From positions 3,038,001 to 3,102,000 of the forward strand of contig NZ_CP112866.1 in NCBI RefSeq assembly GCF_026410085.1: a stretch of 64,000 nt of DNA. The letters are read 5' to 3'. A model generated the notes under the pieces. It was not told the origin of the DNA, searched no databases, and worked only from the letters and a program-made list of their open reading frames with translations. Shown here piece after piece: positions 34,475 to 43,398 of the stretch (position 1 is the stretch's first letter; each line of letters begins with the position of its first letter). Position numbers and translations under genes: made by a program. The stretch comes from Pseudomonas quebecensis (lineage in GTDB: Bacteria; Pseudomonadota; Gammaproteobacteria; Pseudomonadales; Pseudomonadaceae).

Positions 34475-35371
34475 ATGGTTAACAGAGCAATCAGGGTAAG
34501 CCTGGCAGTGACGCTGCTGGCCGGCGCGGTGATGGGCACTGCAGTCGCGGCGACACCGAGCGTAGCGGTGGCCCCGCAGTACGACACCAGCCACGTGTAT
34601 GTCGCTCCGGCGGATGTCGACCGGTTTGCCCAGAGTTTCCTCGCTACCTTTGGCGGCAAAAGTACACCCCAGGTGGTGGTCAACGTGTTGCCGGTGCCGA
34701 GCAGCACCACCTCGCAATTGCTGCAGACGCCGGCCGGCACCGTGTCGCTGTTCGGCTTTACCACGCCGATCCCGCACCCGTTCGGCCAGGAACGTAACGG
34801 CTATCTGGTCAAGGATATGGACGTGGCGCTCAAGGCCGCCCGCGAAAATGGCGCGGCGGTGATCGTCAGCGACTTCCCCGACCCCATCGGGCGCGATGCG
34901 GTGGTGCAATGGCCGGGCGGCGTGAACATGCAGCTCTACTGGCACACCAAGACCCCGGACTACGCCGCGTTCCAGACCGTGCCGGAAAACCGCGTGTACC
35001 TGTCAGCCGACCGCGCCGATGCGTTTATCAAAGCCTTCCTGGGGTTTTCCCACGGCAAAATCCTGGCCGACAACCAACAGGCACCCGGCGTGGACGTAGG
35101 GCAAGGCAATGGCACCTACCGTCGCGTGGACATCGAGTCTTCGTTCGGCCGCATGGCCGTGCTGGTCACCAACGGTCAACTGCCCTACCCCTTCGGCCAT
35201 GAAACCACCGGTTACCAGGTCGCCGACCTGAACGCCACCCTGGGCAAGGCCACCGGCTCAGGGGCCAAAGTGCTGGTGCCGACGTTCGACAGCAAGGGCC
35301 GTCGCAGTGCATTGGTTGAATTCCCCGGCGGTTACGTCGCCGAGATCCACCAACTCAACGCGGCCCAATGA
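34475..35371 (+). CDS. Exported two-domain VOC (glyoxalase-like) protein
   Basis: 298 residues with a signal peptide (cleavage near AVAATP, about 26). The mature protein has two similar halves: YDTSHVYVAPADVDRFAQSF and later NRVYLSADRADAFIKAFLGF, each followed by a beta-rich part (PHPFGQERNGYLVKDMDVAL and PYPFGHETTGYQVADLNATL). This tandem is the VOC fold of glyoxalases and extradiol dioxygenases. Export to the periplasm is unusual for VOC proteins. It overlaps the following porin gene by four bases, so the two are coupled. Substrate unknown. Confidence 0.75.
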   Translation: MVNRAIRVSLAVTLLAGAVMGTAVAATPSVAVAPQYDTSHVYVAPADVDRFAQSFLATFGGKSTPQVVVNVLPVPSSTTSQLLQTPAGTVSLFGFTTPIPHPFGQERNGYLVKDMDVALKAARENGAAVIVSDFPDPIGRDAVVQWPGGVNMQLYWHTKTPDYAAFQTVPENRVYLSADRADAFIKAFLGFSHGKILADNQQAPGVDVGQGNGTYRRVDIESSFGRMAVLVTNGQLPYPFGHETTGYQVADLNATLGKATGSGAKVLVPTFDSKGRRSALVEFPGGYVAEIHQLNAAQ

Positions 35372-36759
35372 TTCGTTGCACAGGCTGGAGCCTGGCCGTG
35401 CTGTGGCCGCTGCTCGTAGGCGGCGTCCACGCCGACGAGCAGCCGACGCGCCCGTCCATCAAGGCCAATCGCTGGCAGGAAGACTGGTCGGTACTCAAGG
35501 ACCCGGCGCTGCGCACGCAGCCGCTGGACAACCTCAAGTACCTGCCGTTGTCCAGCGCCAACCCGTTCACCTATCTGTCGTTGGGAGCGACCTTGCGCGA
35601 GCGCTTCGAAATGAACGACGCCAGTGGCTTCGGTGTGAAGAACGTGGACCGTGATCGTTACCTGATCCAGCGCTTGCAGGTCCACGCCGACCTGCACCTG
35701 AACGAGCACTGGCGGGTGTTCACCCAGCTTGAGGACGTGCGCGCCTACGACAAGACCACGGTCGGCGGCGCCGACCAGAACCGTGTCGATCTGCGTCTGG
35801 CGTTCGCCGAGTACGTCAACACCTTCGACAGCGGCACGCTCAAGGCCCGCGCGGGGCGCCAGGATTTCGCCTTCGACCTGCAGCGCTTTATCTCATCGCG
35901 CGACGGGCCGAATGTGCGTCAGTCATTCGATGCGTTGTGGGCCGACTGGGAGACGTCTGACTGGCGCTTTATCGGGATCGCCAGCCAACCGGTGCAGTAT
36001 CAGGACGGCCGGCATTTCGACGACAAGTCCAACAGTGACGCGCGCTTCCATATGCTGAGGGTCGAGCGCCTGGTGGGCGGCAAGAACGAGTTGTCGGCCT
36101 ACTACGGCGTGTATGAACGCAGCGCCGCGCACTATCTGGATGCAGACGGCGACGAGGCCCGCCACCTGTTCGACGCACGTCTGGGCGGCGCGGCCATGGG
36201 TTTTGACTGGGACATCGAAGCGATGCTGCAAAGCGGCTCGGTGGGCAGCAAGGACATTCGCGCCTGGGCCGGCGGCAGTCGCACCGGCTACACCTTCGAC
36301 AGCCTGGCCTGGAAACCGCGCATCGGCCTGCAACTGGACATCGCCTCGGGCGACCGCAAAACCGGGGACGGCACAGTCGGCACGTTCAATCCGCTGTTCC
36401 CCAACGGCTACTACTTTTCCCTGGCCGGCTATACGGGCTACAGCAACCTGATTCACGTCAAACCGTCGATCACCGTCAAGCCCATCGACAAGCTCAGCGT
36501 GCAGACCGCCGTCGGTCTGCTGTGGCGCCAGACCACCAGCGACGCGGTGTACACGCAACCGAATCTGCCGGTCGCCGGCACCGCAGGCCAGGGTGAACGC
36601 TGGACCGGTGCCTATGGTCAGCTACGTACCGACTATGTGTTTACACCGAACCTCACCGGCGCCGTTGAAGCAGTGCATTACGCCGTGGGCCGTACCTTGC
36701 GCGATGCCGGCGGCGATGACAGCAATTACCTGGGGGTGGAACTCAAGTTCAGCTGGTGA
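35368..36759 (+). CDS. AlgE-like (alginate export domain) outer-membrane porin
   Basis: 463 residues with a signal peptide (cleavage near VHADEQ, about 23) and long beta-strand pattern: FTYLSLGATLRERFEMND, HWRVFTQLEDVRAYDKT, LKARAGRQDFAFDLQRFISS, ending in YLGVELKFSW with an aromatic last residue as expected for BamA-inserted barrels. It belongs to the alginate export family, many members of which are general aromatic or sugar-acid porins and not alginate channels. Coupled by ATGA overlap to the VOC protein, suggesting a shared substrate. Confidence 0.83.
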   Translation: MIRCTGWSLAVLWPLLVGGVHADEQPTRPSIKANRWQEDWSVLKDPALRTQPLDNLKYLPLSSANPFTYLSLGATLRERFEMNDASGFGVKNVDRDRYLIQRLQVHADLHLNEHWRVFTQLEDVRAYDKTTVGGADQNRVDLRLAFAEYVNTFDSGTLKARAGRQDFAFDLQRFISSRDGPNVRQSFDALWADWETSDWRFIGIASQPVQYQDGRHFDDKSNSDARFHMLRVERLVGGKNELSAYYGVYERSAAHYLDADGDEARHLFDARLGGAAMGFDWDIEAMLQSGSVGSKDIRAWAGGSRTGYTFDSLAWKPRIGLQLDIASGDRKTGDGTVGTFNPLFPNGYYFSLAGYTGYSNLIHVKPSITVKPIDKLSVQTAVGLLWRQTTSDAVYTQPNLPVAGTAGQGERWTGAYGQLRTDYVFTPNLTGAVEAVHYAVGRTLRDAGGDDSNYLGVELKFSW

Positions 36760-36848
36760 ACCCAGGCAAGCACACCCGTACAAGCCCCAGGCCCGGTTTC
36801 GGGCAATAGTGAGGCGGGTTTTTCAGTCCCTCAATCAAGGAGTTTTCA

Positions 36849-37667
36849 ATGAGCACATTCGTTGCCAAAGACGGTACCCAGATCTACTTCAAGGATTGGG
36901 GCAGCGGCAAGCCCGTGCTGTTCAGCCACGGCTGGCCGCTGGACGCCGACATGTGGGAATACCAGATGGAGTACCTCAGCAGCCGCGGCTTTCGCACCAT
37001 CGCCTTCGACCGTCGCGGGTTTGGCCGTTCGGACCAGCCGTGGACCGGCAACGACTACGACACCTTTGCCGACGACATCGCGCAGTTGATCGAGCACCTG
37101 GACCTCAAGGACGTGACCCTGGTGGGTTTCTCCATGGGTGGCGGAGACGTCGCGCGCTACATCGCACGCCACGGCAGCGCACGGGTGGCCGGCCTGGTGT
37201 TGCTGGGCGCCGTGACGCCGATCTTCGGCCAGCAATCCGATTACCCGCAGGGCGTACCGCTCGACGTGTTCGCTGGTTTCAAAGCCGAACTGCTCAAGGA
37301 TCGCGCGCAATTCATCAGCGATTTCAATACGCCGTTCTATGGCCTCAACAAGGGCCAGAACGTATCCGCAGGCGTGCAGACCCAGACCTTGCAAATCGCC
37401 CTGCTGGCCTCCCTCAAGGCAACGGTCGACTGCGTCACCGCGTTCTCCGAAACCGACTTCCGCCCGGACATGGCCAAGATCGATGTACCGACCCTGGTGA
37501 TCCACGGCGACGGCGACCAGATCGTGCCGTTCGAAACCACCGGCAAGGTGGCGGCCGAGATGATCAAGGGCGCTGAACTGAAGGTGTACAAGGATGCACC
37601 TCACGGCTTCGCGGCCACCCACACCCAGCAGTTGAACGAAGACCTGCTGGCCTTCCTGAATCGCTGA
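36849..37667 (+). CDS. Alpha/beta hydrolase, non-haem chloroperoxidase/arylesterase type
   Basis: 272 residues. SHGWPLDADMWEYQ is the oxyanion loop, GFSMGGGDVARYIARHG holds nucleophile Ser95, IHGDGDQIVPFE the Asp and APHGFAATH the His. This exactly follows the perhydrolase/arylesterase family, which hydrolyses aryl esters and shows perhydrolase (haloperoxidase) activity in vitro. Start follows AAGGAG. A strong terminator is found 75 bases downstream. No pathway context is evident. Confidence 0.92.
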   Translation: MSTFVAKDGTQIYFKDWGSGKPVLFSHGWPLDADMWEYQMEYLSSRGFRTIAFDRRGFGRSDQPWTGNDYDTFADDIAQLIEHLDLKDVTLVGFSMGGGDVARYIARHGSARVAGLVLLGAVTPIFGQQSDYPQGVPLDVFAGFKAELLKDRAQFISDFNTPFYGLNKGQNVSAGVQTQTLQIALLASLKATVDCVTAFSETDFRPDMAKIDVPTLVIHGDGDQIVPFETTGKVAAEMIKGAELKVYKDAPHGFAATHTQQLNEDLLAFLNR

Positions 37668-37744
37668 AACACCCGCACCTGATGATCACTTGCACGTTCT
37701 GCGTGCAAGCGATCATCACCCGTGCATCACCCTCTCCTTATTTT

Positions 37745-37770
37745 GGCCGGGCTTGCCCGGCCGTTTTTTT
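37745..37770 (+). terminator. Intrinsic terminator
   Basis: GGCCGGGC-TT-GCCCGGCC forms a perfect 8-bp stem with two-base loop at 37745-37762, followed by a run of seven T (37764-37770). Terminates the hydrolase gene on the plus strand and separates it from the convergent DoxX gene. Confidence 0.9.
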
Positions 37771-37772
37771 GC

Positions 37773-38159
37773 TCAAGAAAAACGCCGGCTCAGCACCAAG
37801 CGCCCAGGCCCTGCGATCAGCACGCTGGAAAAAATGATCAGCAGCAGCCAACCGAACTGCCCCTCAAACAACGTCCACTCCGGATGCACCACCACCATGG
37901 CGATCAACAGCACCGCCAGGATCGGCAGGCACGCCAGGCGCACCAGCACGCCGGCAATGATCAGCAGCGGGCACAGCACCTCGGCAAAAATCGCCAGCAG
38001 CAAAGTGAACTGGCCCCCCAGGTGGAACGGGTCTTCGATCAGCTTCAATTGCCCGCTGTAGTCGAGCAGTTTGGGCAAACCATGCACCCACAGCAGGAAC
38101 AGCGCCCCGCTGCCGCGCAAAAACAACAGCCCCAAATCCTGACATTTTGATTCGTTCAT
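37773..38159 (-). CDS. DoxX family membrane protein
   Basis: 128 residues with four hydrophobic helices: GLLFLRGSGALFLLWVHGLP, then FTLLLAIFAEVLCPLLIIAG, a third with LACLPILAVLLIAMVVV and a fourth near the C-terminus. This is the DoxX/DoxD-like layout, small inner-membrane proteins often tied to redox balance or oxidant resistance. Start 38159 was chosen at MNESKCQ; the frame continues to 38276 without support. No operon partner. Confidence 0.8.
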   Translation of the reverse strand: MNESKCQDLGLLFLRGSGALFLLWVHGLPKLLDYSGQLKLIEDPFHLGGQFTLLLAIFAEVLCPLLIIAGVLVRLACLPILAVLLIAMVVVHPEWTLFEGQFGWLLLIIFSSVLIAGPGRLVLSRRFS

Positions 38160-38238
38160 GCGTGCTCCCTGTTGGATGGCCTCTAACGCCATCCATTGTC
38201 CGGGCAGCGCTGCACGCACGCTTGCAAGCCTGTGCTGA

Positions 38239-39114
38239 CTAGTCTCCCGTTCCCGCAAACCCCACGACAATTTCATCGATCACCGCCCGCACGCGCGCGG
38301 TGTGACGCAGGTCGGCGTGGGTCACCAGCCAGACATCGTAGGGCAGCGGCCGGGTGCGCTCCGGCCACAACCGCACCAGCCCGTCGCGCTCGCCGGTGAG
38401 GATGGGGATCTCGCCGATGCCGATCCCGGCGGCGATGGAGCGACGTACCAACAGGCTGGAACTCAGGGACGCGACGATGCGCCCACGGCCCAGGGGTTCG
38501 CAGACCAGGGTCATGTCTTTCTGGCTGTGCAGGTACGGTTGATACACCACCAGGTCATGCCCTTCAAACAGGCCGCCCGGCTGCGGCGAGCCATGACGAT
38601 CGATATAAGCCTGGGAAGCAAACAGCCCCACCGGCCAGCGTGCAATGCGACGAGCGATCAGGTCGGGGTTGTCCGGACGCGTGTTGCGCACGGCGATATC
38701 GGTTTCACGTTTGGCCAGGCTCAGGAGCTGGGTAGACGCGTCCAGCTGCACGCGCACATCCGGGTGCCGGTCGTGCAGCCGCGCAATCGCCGGGATCAGG
38801 AAATCGATCGCCAGGGAGTCGGTGGTGCTGACCCGCACGGTGCCGGTCAGGCGATCATCCAGGCCCTGGATCTGACGCTCCAGCTCCAGGGCCGAGCGCT
38901 CCATTTTTTCCACCGAGTGCAAGGCGGCCTCGCCAACGGCGGTCAGGGCATAGCCTTGCGAGGTGCGCAGGAACAGGGTTGCACCCAGGGATTTTTCCAG
39001 GGCATTGACCCGGCGCCCCACGGTGGCCTGGTCGACACCCAGTACCCGCGCGGCTGCGCGAAGGGTCGACTCACGGCAGACCGCGAGGAACACGCGTGCA
39101 TCATCCCAATTCAT
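38239..39114 (-). CDS. LysR family transcriptional regulator
   Basis: 291 residues. N-terminal winged helix about 2-60 (WDDARVFLAVCRESTLRAAA and VDQATVGRRVNALEKSLG), sensor domain from about 90 (TVRVSTTDSLAIDFLIPAI). Start MNWDDARVF at 39114 has GGGAG six bases upstream; an earlier ATG at 39126 is possible. It is divergent from an MFS transporter and quinone oxidoreductase pair starting at 39225, its likely targets. Confidence 0.9.
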   Translation of the reverse strand: MNWDDARVFLAVCRESTLRAAARVLGVDQATVGRRVNALEKSLGATLFLRTSQGYALTAVGEAALHSVEKMERSALELERQIQGLDDRLTGTVRVSTTDSLAIDFLIPAIARLHDRHPDVRVQLDASTQLLSLAKRETDIAVRNTRPDNPDLIARRIARWPVGLFASQAYIDRHGSPQPGGLFEGHDLVVYQPYLHSQKDMTLVCEPLGRGRIVASLSSSLLVRRSIAAGIGIGEIPILTGERDGLVRLWPERTRPLPYDVWLVTHADLRHTARVRAVIDEIVVGFAGTGD

Positions 39115-39128
39115 GTGCGCTCCCATGC

Positions 39129-39172
39129 TGCATATATGCATCATTATGACGTGTAATCGCTGCATTATTGCA
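39129..39172. promoter_or_regulatory. Paired TGCA palindromes, possible LysR operator
   Basis: TGCATATATGCA at 39129-39140 is a perfect 12-bp palindrome and TGCATTATTGCA at 39161-39172 repeats its outer TGCA arms. The 32-base offset is three helical turns, so a LysR tetramer could bind both on one face. They lie in the 110-base gap between the divergent LysR and MFS genes. Confidence 0.5.
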
Positions 39173-39224
39173 TCGATAAATCTGGATATGCTGGGCGCCG
39201 GACAAAATACCCAGGATTGTCATC

Positions 39225-40457
39225 ATGCTCGACACTCACCTTCCCTCCCACAGCCCTTCATGGCTGGCGATTTTCGCCGGCCTGTGTGCCAGCCTGGTCA
39301 GTATCGGCCTCGCGCGGTTTGCCTACACGCCGCTGATTCCGTCGCTGATCCAGGCGCACTGGTTCAGCGCCAATGACGTGGTGTACCTCGGTGCGGCCAA
39401 TCTTGTGGGTTACCTGGTCGGCGCGCTGATCGGGCGGCCCCTCGCCCGGCACACCTCGAACACGACGGCGCTGCGCGGCATGATGGTGGCGGTGACCCTG
39501 GCGTTCTTTGCCTGCGGCTTCCCGCTGTCGGTGGTGTGGTTCTTCATCTGGCGCCTGCTGTCGGGGATCGCCGGTGGCGCAATCATGGTGCTGGTGGCGG
39601 CGACCGTGTTGCCCCATGTTCCGGCCGCGCGTCGAGGCGTGGCCAGTGGTGCGATTTTCCTCGGTATCGGGCTGGGCATCGCCGGTTCCGGCACCCTGGT
39701 GCCGCCCCTGTTGAGCCTGGGCTTGCAACAGACCTGGTTCGGCCTGGGCCTGCTGGCGCTGGGGCTGACCGCCGCCAGCTGGTTTGCCTGGCCCACAGGC
39801 ACGCTGTACGAAGCCCCGGCGCAATCGGCCACGGCGGTGCCAACGCCGCCGGGGGTGTACCTGTTGTTTGCTCAATACGCTTTTATGGCCGCGGGCCTGG
39901 TACCGGCCATGGTCTTTCTGGTGGATTACGTCGCCCGAGGGCTGGGCGCCGGGGCCCATATAGGTGCGATGATCTGGGTGATGTACGGCCTGGGCTCGAT
40001 TGTGGGACCGGTCACGTACGGTTTCCTGGCCGACAAGCTCGGTGCTCGGGTGAGTATCCGCCTGGTGCTGGCAGTGCAGGCGATTGCCGTCGGCTTGCTG
40101 GCCGTCTCCAGTTCGTTCACGGCGCTGGCCGTACTGGCCGTGATCCTCGGCTCATTCCCGCCGGGTATCGTGCCGCTGGCGCTGGCGCGGGTTCACGAAC
40201 TGATCCCCACTCATCACCAACAACAGGTAGCGTGGAGCCGTGCTACGGTGTCCTTCGCGACGTTCCAGGCGGTCGCGGGGTTTGCCTATTCCGCGCTGTT
40301 CAACGCCAGCGGCGGTCAACATGCAGTGCTGTTCACGATCGCCGCCGGCGCCATTGTGATCGCGTTGCTGCTGGAACTAGGCATGCTCCTGCTGAACCGC
40401 AAACCGCCTGATGCGGTCCCAACCCATACGCTCATCGTTGCAGGTAACTTCAAATGA
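39225..40457 (+). CDS. MFS transporter, YbfB/YjiJ-like
   Basis: 410 residues with 12 predicted helices. The first contains SLVSIGLARFAYTPLIPSLI, the signature start of the YbfB/YjiJ group of major facilitator proteins. Substrate unknown. Its last four bases overlap the start of the downstream quinone oxidoreductase gene, so the two are co-translated and probably handle the same compound under the divergent LysR regulator. Confidence 0.87.
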   Translation: MLDTHLPSHSPSWLAIFAGLCASLVSIGLARFAYTPLIPSLIQAHWFSANDVVYLGAANLVGYLVGALIGRPLARHTSNTTALRGMMVAVTLAFFACGFPLSVVWFFIWRLLSGIAGGAIMVLVAATVLPHVPAARRGVASGAIFLGIGLGIAGSGTLVPPLLSLGLQQTWFGLGLLALGLTAASWFAWPTGTLYEAPAQSATAVPTPPGVYLLFAQYAFMAAGLVPAMVFLVDYVARGLGAGAHIGAMIWVMYGLGSIVGPVTYGFLADKLGARVSIRLVLAVQAIAVGLLAVSSSFTALAVLAVILGSFPPGIVPLALARVHELIPTHHQQQVAWSRATVSFATFQAVAGFAYSALFNASGGQHAVLFTIAAGAIVIALLLELGMLLLNRKPPDAVPTHTLIVAGNFK

Positions 40458-41452
40458 CGCTTCCCACCGAAATGACCCTTATCGAAATCACCACCCCCGG
40501 AGGCCCCGAGGTGCTGCAACCACGCCAGGCGGCGGTGCCGGTGGCTGGCCCTGGCGAGATCCTGATTCGCGTGCACGCGGCCGGGGTCAACCGCCCCGAT
40601 GCCCTGCAACGCGCCGGCAAGTACCCGATGAAACCCGGCATGAATCCGCTCCCAGGCCTGGAAGTGGCCGGTGAAGTGGCCGCCCTGGGTGACGGCGTGA
40701 CCGAATACGCCTTGGGCGACAGGGTCTGTGCCCTGACCAACGGCGGCGGTTATGCGCAGTTCTGCGCCGTGCCGGCCGGCCAGGCCTTGCCGATCCCCGA
40801 AGGCATGGACTGGATCCAGGCCGCCGCCGTACCGGAAACCTTTTTTACCGTCTGGGCCAACCTGTTCGGCCTGGGCGACGCCCACACCGGCCAGCGTGTG
40901 CTGATCCACGGCGGCACCAGCGGCATCGGCACCACTGCGCTGATGCTGTGCCGCGAGTTCGGCATCCAGGCCTTCGCCACCGCCGGCAGCGCCGATAAAT
41001 GCGCGGCCATCGCCACACTCGGCGGCGAACCGATCAACTATCGCGAACAGGACTTTGCCGACGTCATCGCCGAGCAGACCGACGGCCATGGCGTGGATGT
41101 GATCCTGGACATCATGGGTGCCTCGTACCTGAACAATAACCTCAAGTCACTGGCCATGGACGGGCACCTGGTGATGCTCGGTTTCCTTGGCGGCGGCAAG
41201 GCCCATGATGTCGACCTGCTGAGCATCCTCAGCAAGCGCGCGGTGATCACCGGCTCGCTGCTGCGCGCGCGCACCGGGGCCGAAAAAGCCGCCATCGCCG
41301 ACCAACTGCGTGAATACATCTGGCCGGTCCTGAGCGCCGGGCGTTGCCTGCCGATCATCGACAAGGTCTACCCCTACACCGACGCCGCCCAGGCCCATGC
41401 GCGGATGGAAGGCGGCGATCATATCGGCAAGATTGTGTTGCAGGTCGCCTGA
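40454..41452 (+). CDS. NAD(P)H-quinone oxidoreductase (zeta-crystallin type)
   Basis: 332 residues of the zinc-free medium-chain dehydrogenase group. GEILIRVHAAGVNRPDALQR in the first domain, PETFFTVWANLF and LIHGGTSGIGTTALMLCREF in the Rossmann domain are typical of QorA/TP53I3-like quinone reductases. It would reduce quinones or alpha,beta-unsaturated carbonyls with NADPH. Starts inside the MFS stop region (ATGA overlap). A perfect REP hairpin at 41468-41507 follows and may end the transcript. Confidence 0.9.
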   Translation: MTLPTEMTLIEITTPGGPEVLQPRQAAVPVAGPGEILIRVHAAGVNRPDALQRAGKYPMKPGMNPLPGLEVAGEVAALGDGVTEYALGDRVCALTNGGGYAQFCAVPAGQALPIPEGMDWIQAAAVPETFFTVWANLFGLGDAHTGQRVLIHGGTSGIGTTALMLCREFGIQAFATAGSADKCAAIATLGGEPINYREQDFADVIAEQTDGHGVDVILDIMGASYLNNNLKSLAMDGHLVMLGFLGGGKAHDVDLLSILSKRAVITGSLLRARTGAEKAAIADQLREYIWPVLSAGRCLPIIDKVYPYTDAAQAHARMEGGDHIGKIVLQVA

Positions 41453-41467
41453 TTCAAAAACACTACA

Positions 41468-41507
41468 AATCAATGTGGGAGGGGGCTTACCCCCTCCCAC
41501 ATTGATT
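41468..41507. repeat. REP hairpin with perfect 18-bp stem
   Basis: AATCAATGTGGGAGGGGG, loop CTTA, then the exact reverse complement arm. It lies between the convergent quinone oxidoreductase and OYE genes and ends seven bases before the OYE stop. It likely acts as transcript end or 3' stabiliser in both directions. Confidence 0.9.
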
Positions 41508-41513
41508 GCGTGA

Positions 41514-42638
41514 TTAGTCGCAATAGGTGGGATAGTCGATATAGCCCGCCTCACCGCCACCGTACATCCCCTCCTCCCGCAACGGGTTCAGCGGCCAGCC
41601 ATTGAACAGGCGCTGGGGCAGGTCCGGGTTGGCAATGAATGGCCGCCCGAACGCGATCAAATCCGCCAGCCCCGCCTGCACCAGGCGCTCGCCGCGTTCG
41701 GCGGTGTAGCGCCCGGCGTAGATGATGCGGCCGCTGAAGGTGCTGCGCACTGCCTCACGAAACGTGTCAGGCAGGTCCGGCGCGTTGTCCCAGTCGGCTT
41801 CGGCGATGGACACGTAGGCAATCCCCGACTCTTCCAGCACCTTGATCGCTTCGATGTAGGTGTGATGCGGATCCTCTTCCACCAGGCCGATGTACACACG
41901 GTCTTGATCGGTGCCGCTGAACAGTGGCGAAAAACGCACGCCCAGGCGTTGCGGGCCGACGACTTTGCACACTGCTTCGACGATCTCGCGCAGGAAGCGC
42001 AGGCGGTTGTGCAGCGAACCGCCGTATTCGTCGTCTCGGGTGTTGGAATGGGCCGAGATGAACTGGTTGACCAGGTAACCGTTGGCCGAGTGGATCTCCA
42101 CCCCATCAAAACCGGCATCCAGCGCGTTGCGCGCAGCCTGGGCGTACTGGCCGACCAACGCTTCGATTTCCAGCACGCTCAAGGCGCGCGGCACCGGCGG
42201 TTGCTTCAGCTCGCCGACGCCCGGCGCGGTTTCGATAAAGGCTTTGGCCTGCAAGGCCGGCAGCGCGGACGGGGCCACCGGCGCCGCACCGTCCGGCTGC
42301 AAGGCGTTATGGGACACACGCCCTACATGCCACAGTTGGGCGAAGATCACCCCGCCGTCGGCATGCACTGCATCGGTCACCTTGCGCCAACCATCGATCT
42401 GGGCCGGTGAGTAGATACCCGGCGTCCACGCATAGCCCTGGCCGCGTGGTTCGATCTGGGTGCCTTCGCTGACCATGAATCCGGCGCCGGCACGCTGGCG
42501 GTAATATTCGGCCATCAGCGCGGTGGGAATGTCGCCGGGTTGCGCGCTGCGCTGGCGGGTCAGGGGCGGCAGCACGACGCGGTTGTTCAACGTGTGATGC
42601 CCGAGCTTTACCGGGGTGTTCAAGAGACTGTCAGTCAT
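41514..42638 (-). CDS. nemA: Old yellow enzyme, NemA-like alkene/maleimide reductase
   Basis: 374 residues, FMN-containing ene-reductase. VVLPPLTRQRSA begins the barrel; HSANGYLVNQFISAHSNTRDDEYGGS carries the substrate-binding His-x-x-Asn pair and the YGGS motif (here cited as HSANGYL and YGGS); the C-terminus GGGEAGYIDYPTY is like that of E. coli NemA. It reduces activated alkenes such as N-ethylmaleimide and nitro compounds. It lies downstream of a NemR-type regulator and a DJ-1-like gene, forming an electrophile-response operon. Confidence 0.87.
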   Translation of the reverse strand: MTDSLLNTPVKLGHHTLNNRVVLPPLTRQRSAQPGDIPTALMAEYYRQRAGAGFMVSEGTQIEPRGQGYAWTPGIYSPAQIDGWRKVTDAVHADGGVIFAQLWHVGRVSHNALQPDGAAPVAPSALPALQAKAFIETAPGVGELKQPPVPRALSVLEIEALVGQYAQAARNALDAGFDGVEIHSANGYLVNQFISAHSNTRDDEYGGSLHNRLRFLREIVEAVCKVVGPQRLGVRFSPLFSGTDQDRVYIGLVEEDPHHTYIEAIKVLEESGIAYVSIAEADWDNAPDLPDTFREAVRSTFSGRIIYAGRYTAERGERLVQAGLADLIAFGRPFIANPDLPQRLFNGWPLNPLREEGMYGGGEAGYIDYPTYCD

Positions 42639-42720
42639 TGCGATATTCCAAATTCAAGGCGAACACAAGCATTGGCGACTCGTTGGAGTCGCCAATGAAT
42701 ACAGCGTGAGGGGGGTTAAC

Positions 42721-43398
42721 TTAAGCGGTGAGTTTCAGCAGGGCCTTGGCCACATCGGCGGAGCTGGCCGGGTTCTGGCCGGTGATCAACAGGCCGTCTT
42801 CAAGCACGAAGGATGACCAGTCGGCCCCCTTCTCGTAACGGCCGCCGAGCTTCTTGAAATCATCTTCAATCAGGAACGGCACCACCTCGGTCAAGCCCAC
42901 GGCAGCTTCTTCGGAGTTGGAGAAACCGGTGACGCGACGCCCCTTGACCAGCGGCTCGCCATTGACCGCCTTGACGTGGCGCAACGCACCCGGCGCATGG
43001 CAGACGAACCCGATGGGCTTGCCGGCGCGCTCGAAGGCCTCGATCAGCGCGATGGAGGTCGGCGACTCCGCCAGGTCCCACAGCGGGCCGTGGCCGCCTG
43101 GGTAGAACACCGTGTCGAAGTCGGCGGCATTGACCGAGTCCAGCTTGACCGTGTTGGCCAGCGCCTGTTGGGCAGCGGGATCGGCGGCGAAACGGCGGGT
43201 CTGCTCGGTTTGTGCATCCGGCGCATCGCTGACCGGGTCCAGCGGCGGCTGGCCACCGGCTGGGGATGCCAGCACCAGCTCGGCGCCGGCGTCCTTGAAC
43301 ACGTAATACGGCGCAGCAAACTCTTCGAGCCAGAAGCCGGTCTTGCGCCCGGTATCGCCGAGCTGGTCGTGGGAGGTCAGTACCATTAATACTTTCAT
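42721..43398 (-). CDS. DJ-1/PfpI family protein, Hsp31-like (type 1 glutamine amidotransferase fold)
   Basis: 225 residues. VLMVLTSHDQLGDTGRKTG and FAAPYYVFKDAGAELVLASP at the start and the nucleophile elbow GFVCHAPGALRHV (Cys in VCHA) identify the class. Relatives work as glutathione-independent glyoxalases and chaperones against methylglyoxal damage. Its start overlaps the TetR/NemR gene by four bases and the NemA-like gene follows after about 80, so it likely detoxifies reactive aldehydes as part of the same response. Confidence 0.88.
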   Translation of the reverse strand: MKVLMVLTSHDQLGDTGRKTGFWLEEFAAPYYVFKDAGAELVLASPAGGQPPLDPVSDAPDAQTEQTRRFAADPAAQQALANTVKLDSVNAADFDTVFYPGGHGPLWDLAESPTSIALIEAFERAGKPIGFVCHAPGALRHVKAVNGEPLVKGRRVTGFSNSEEAAVGLTEVVPFLIEDDFKKLGGRYEKGADWSSFVLEDGLLITGQNPASSADVAKALLKLTA

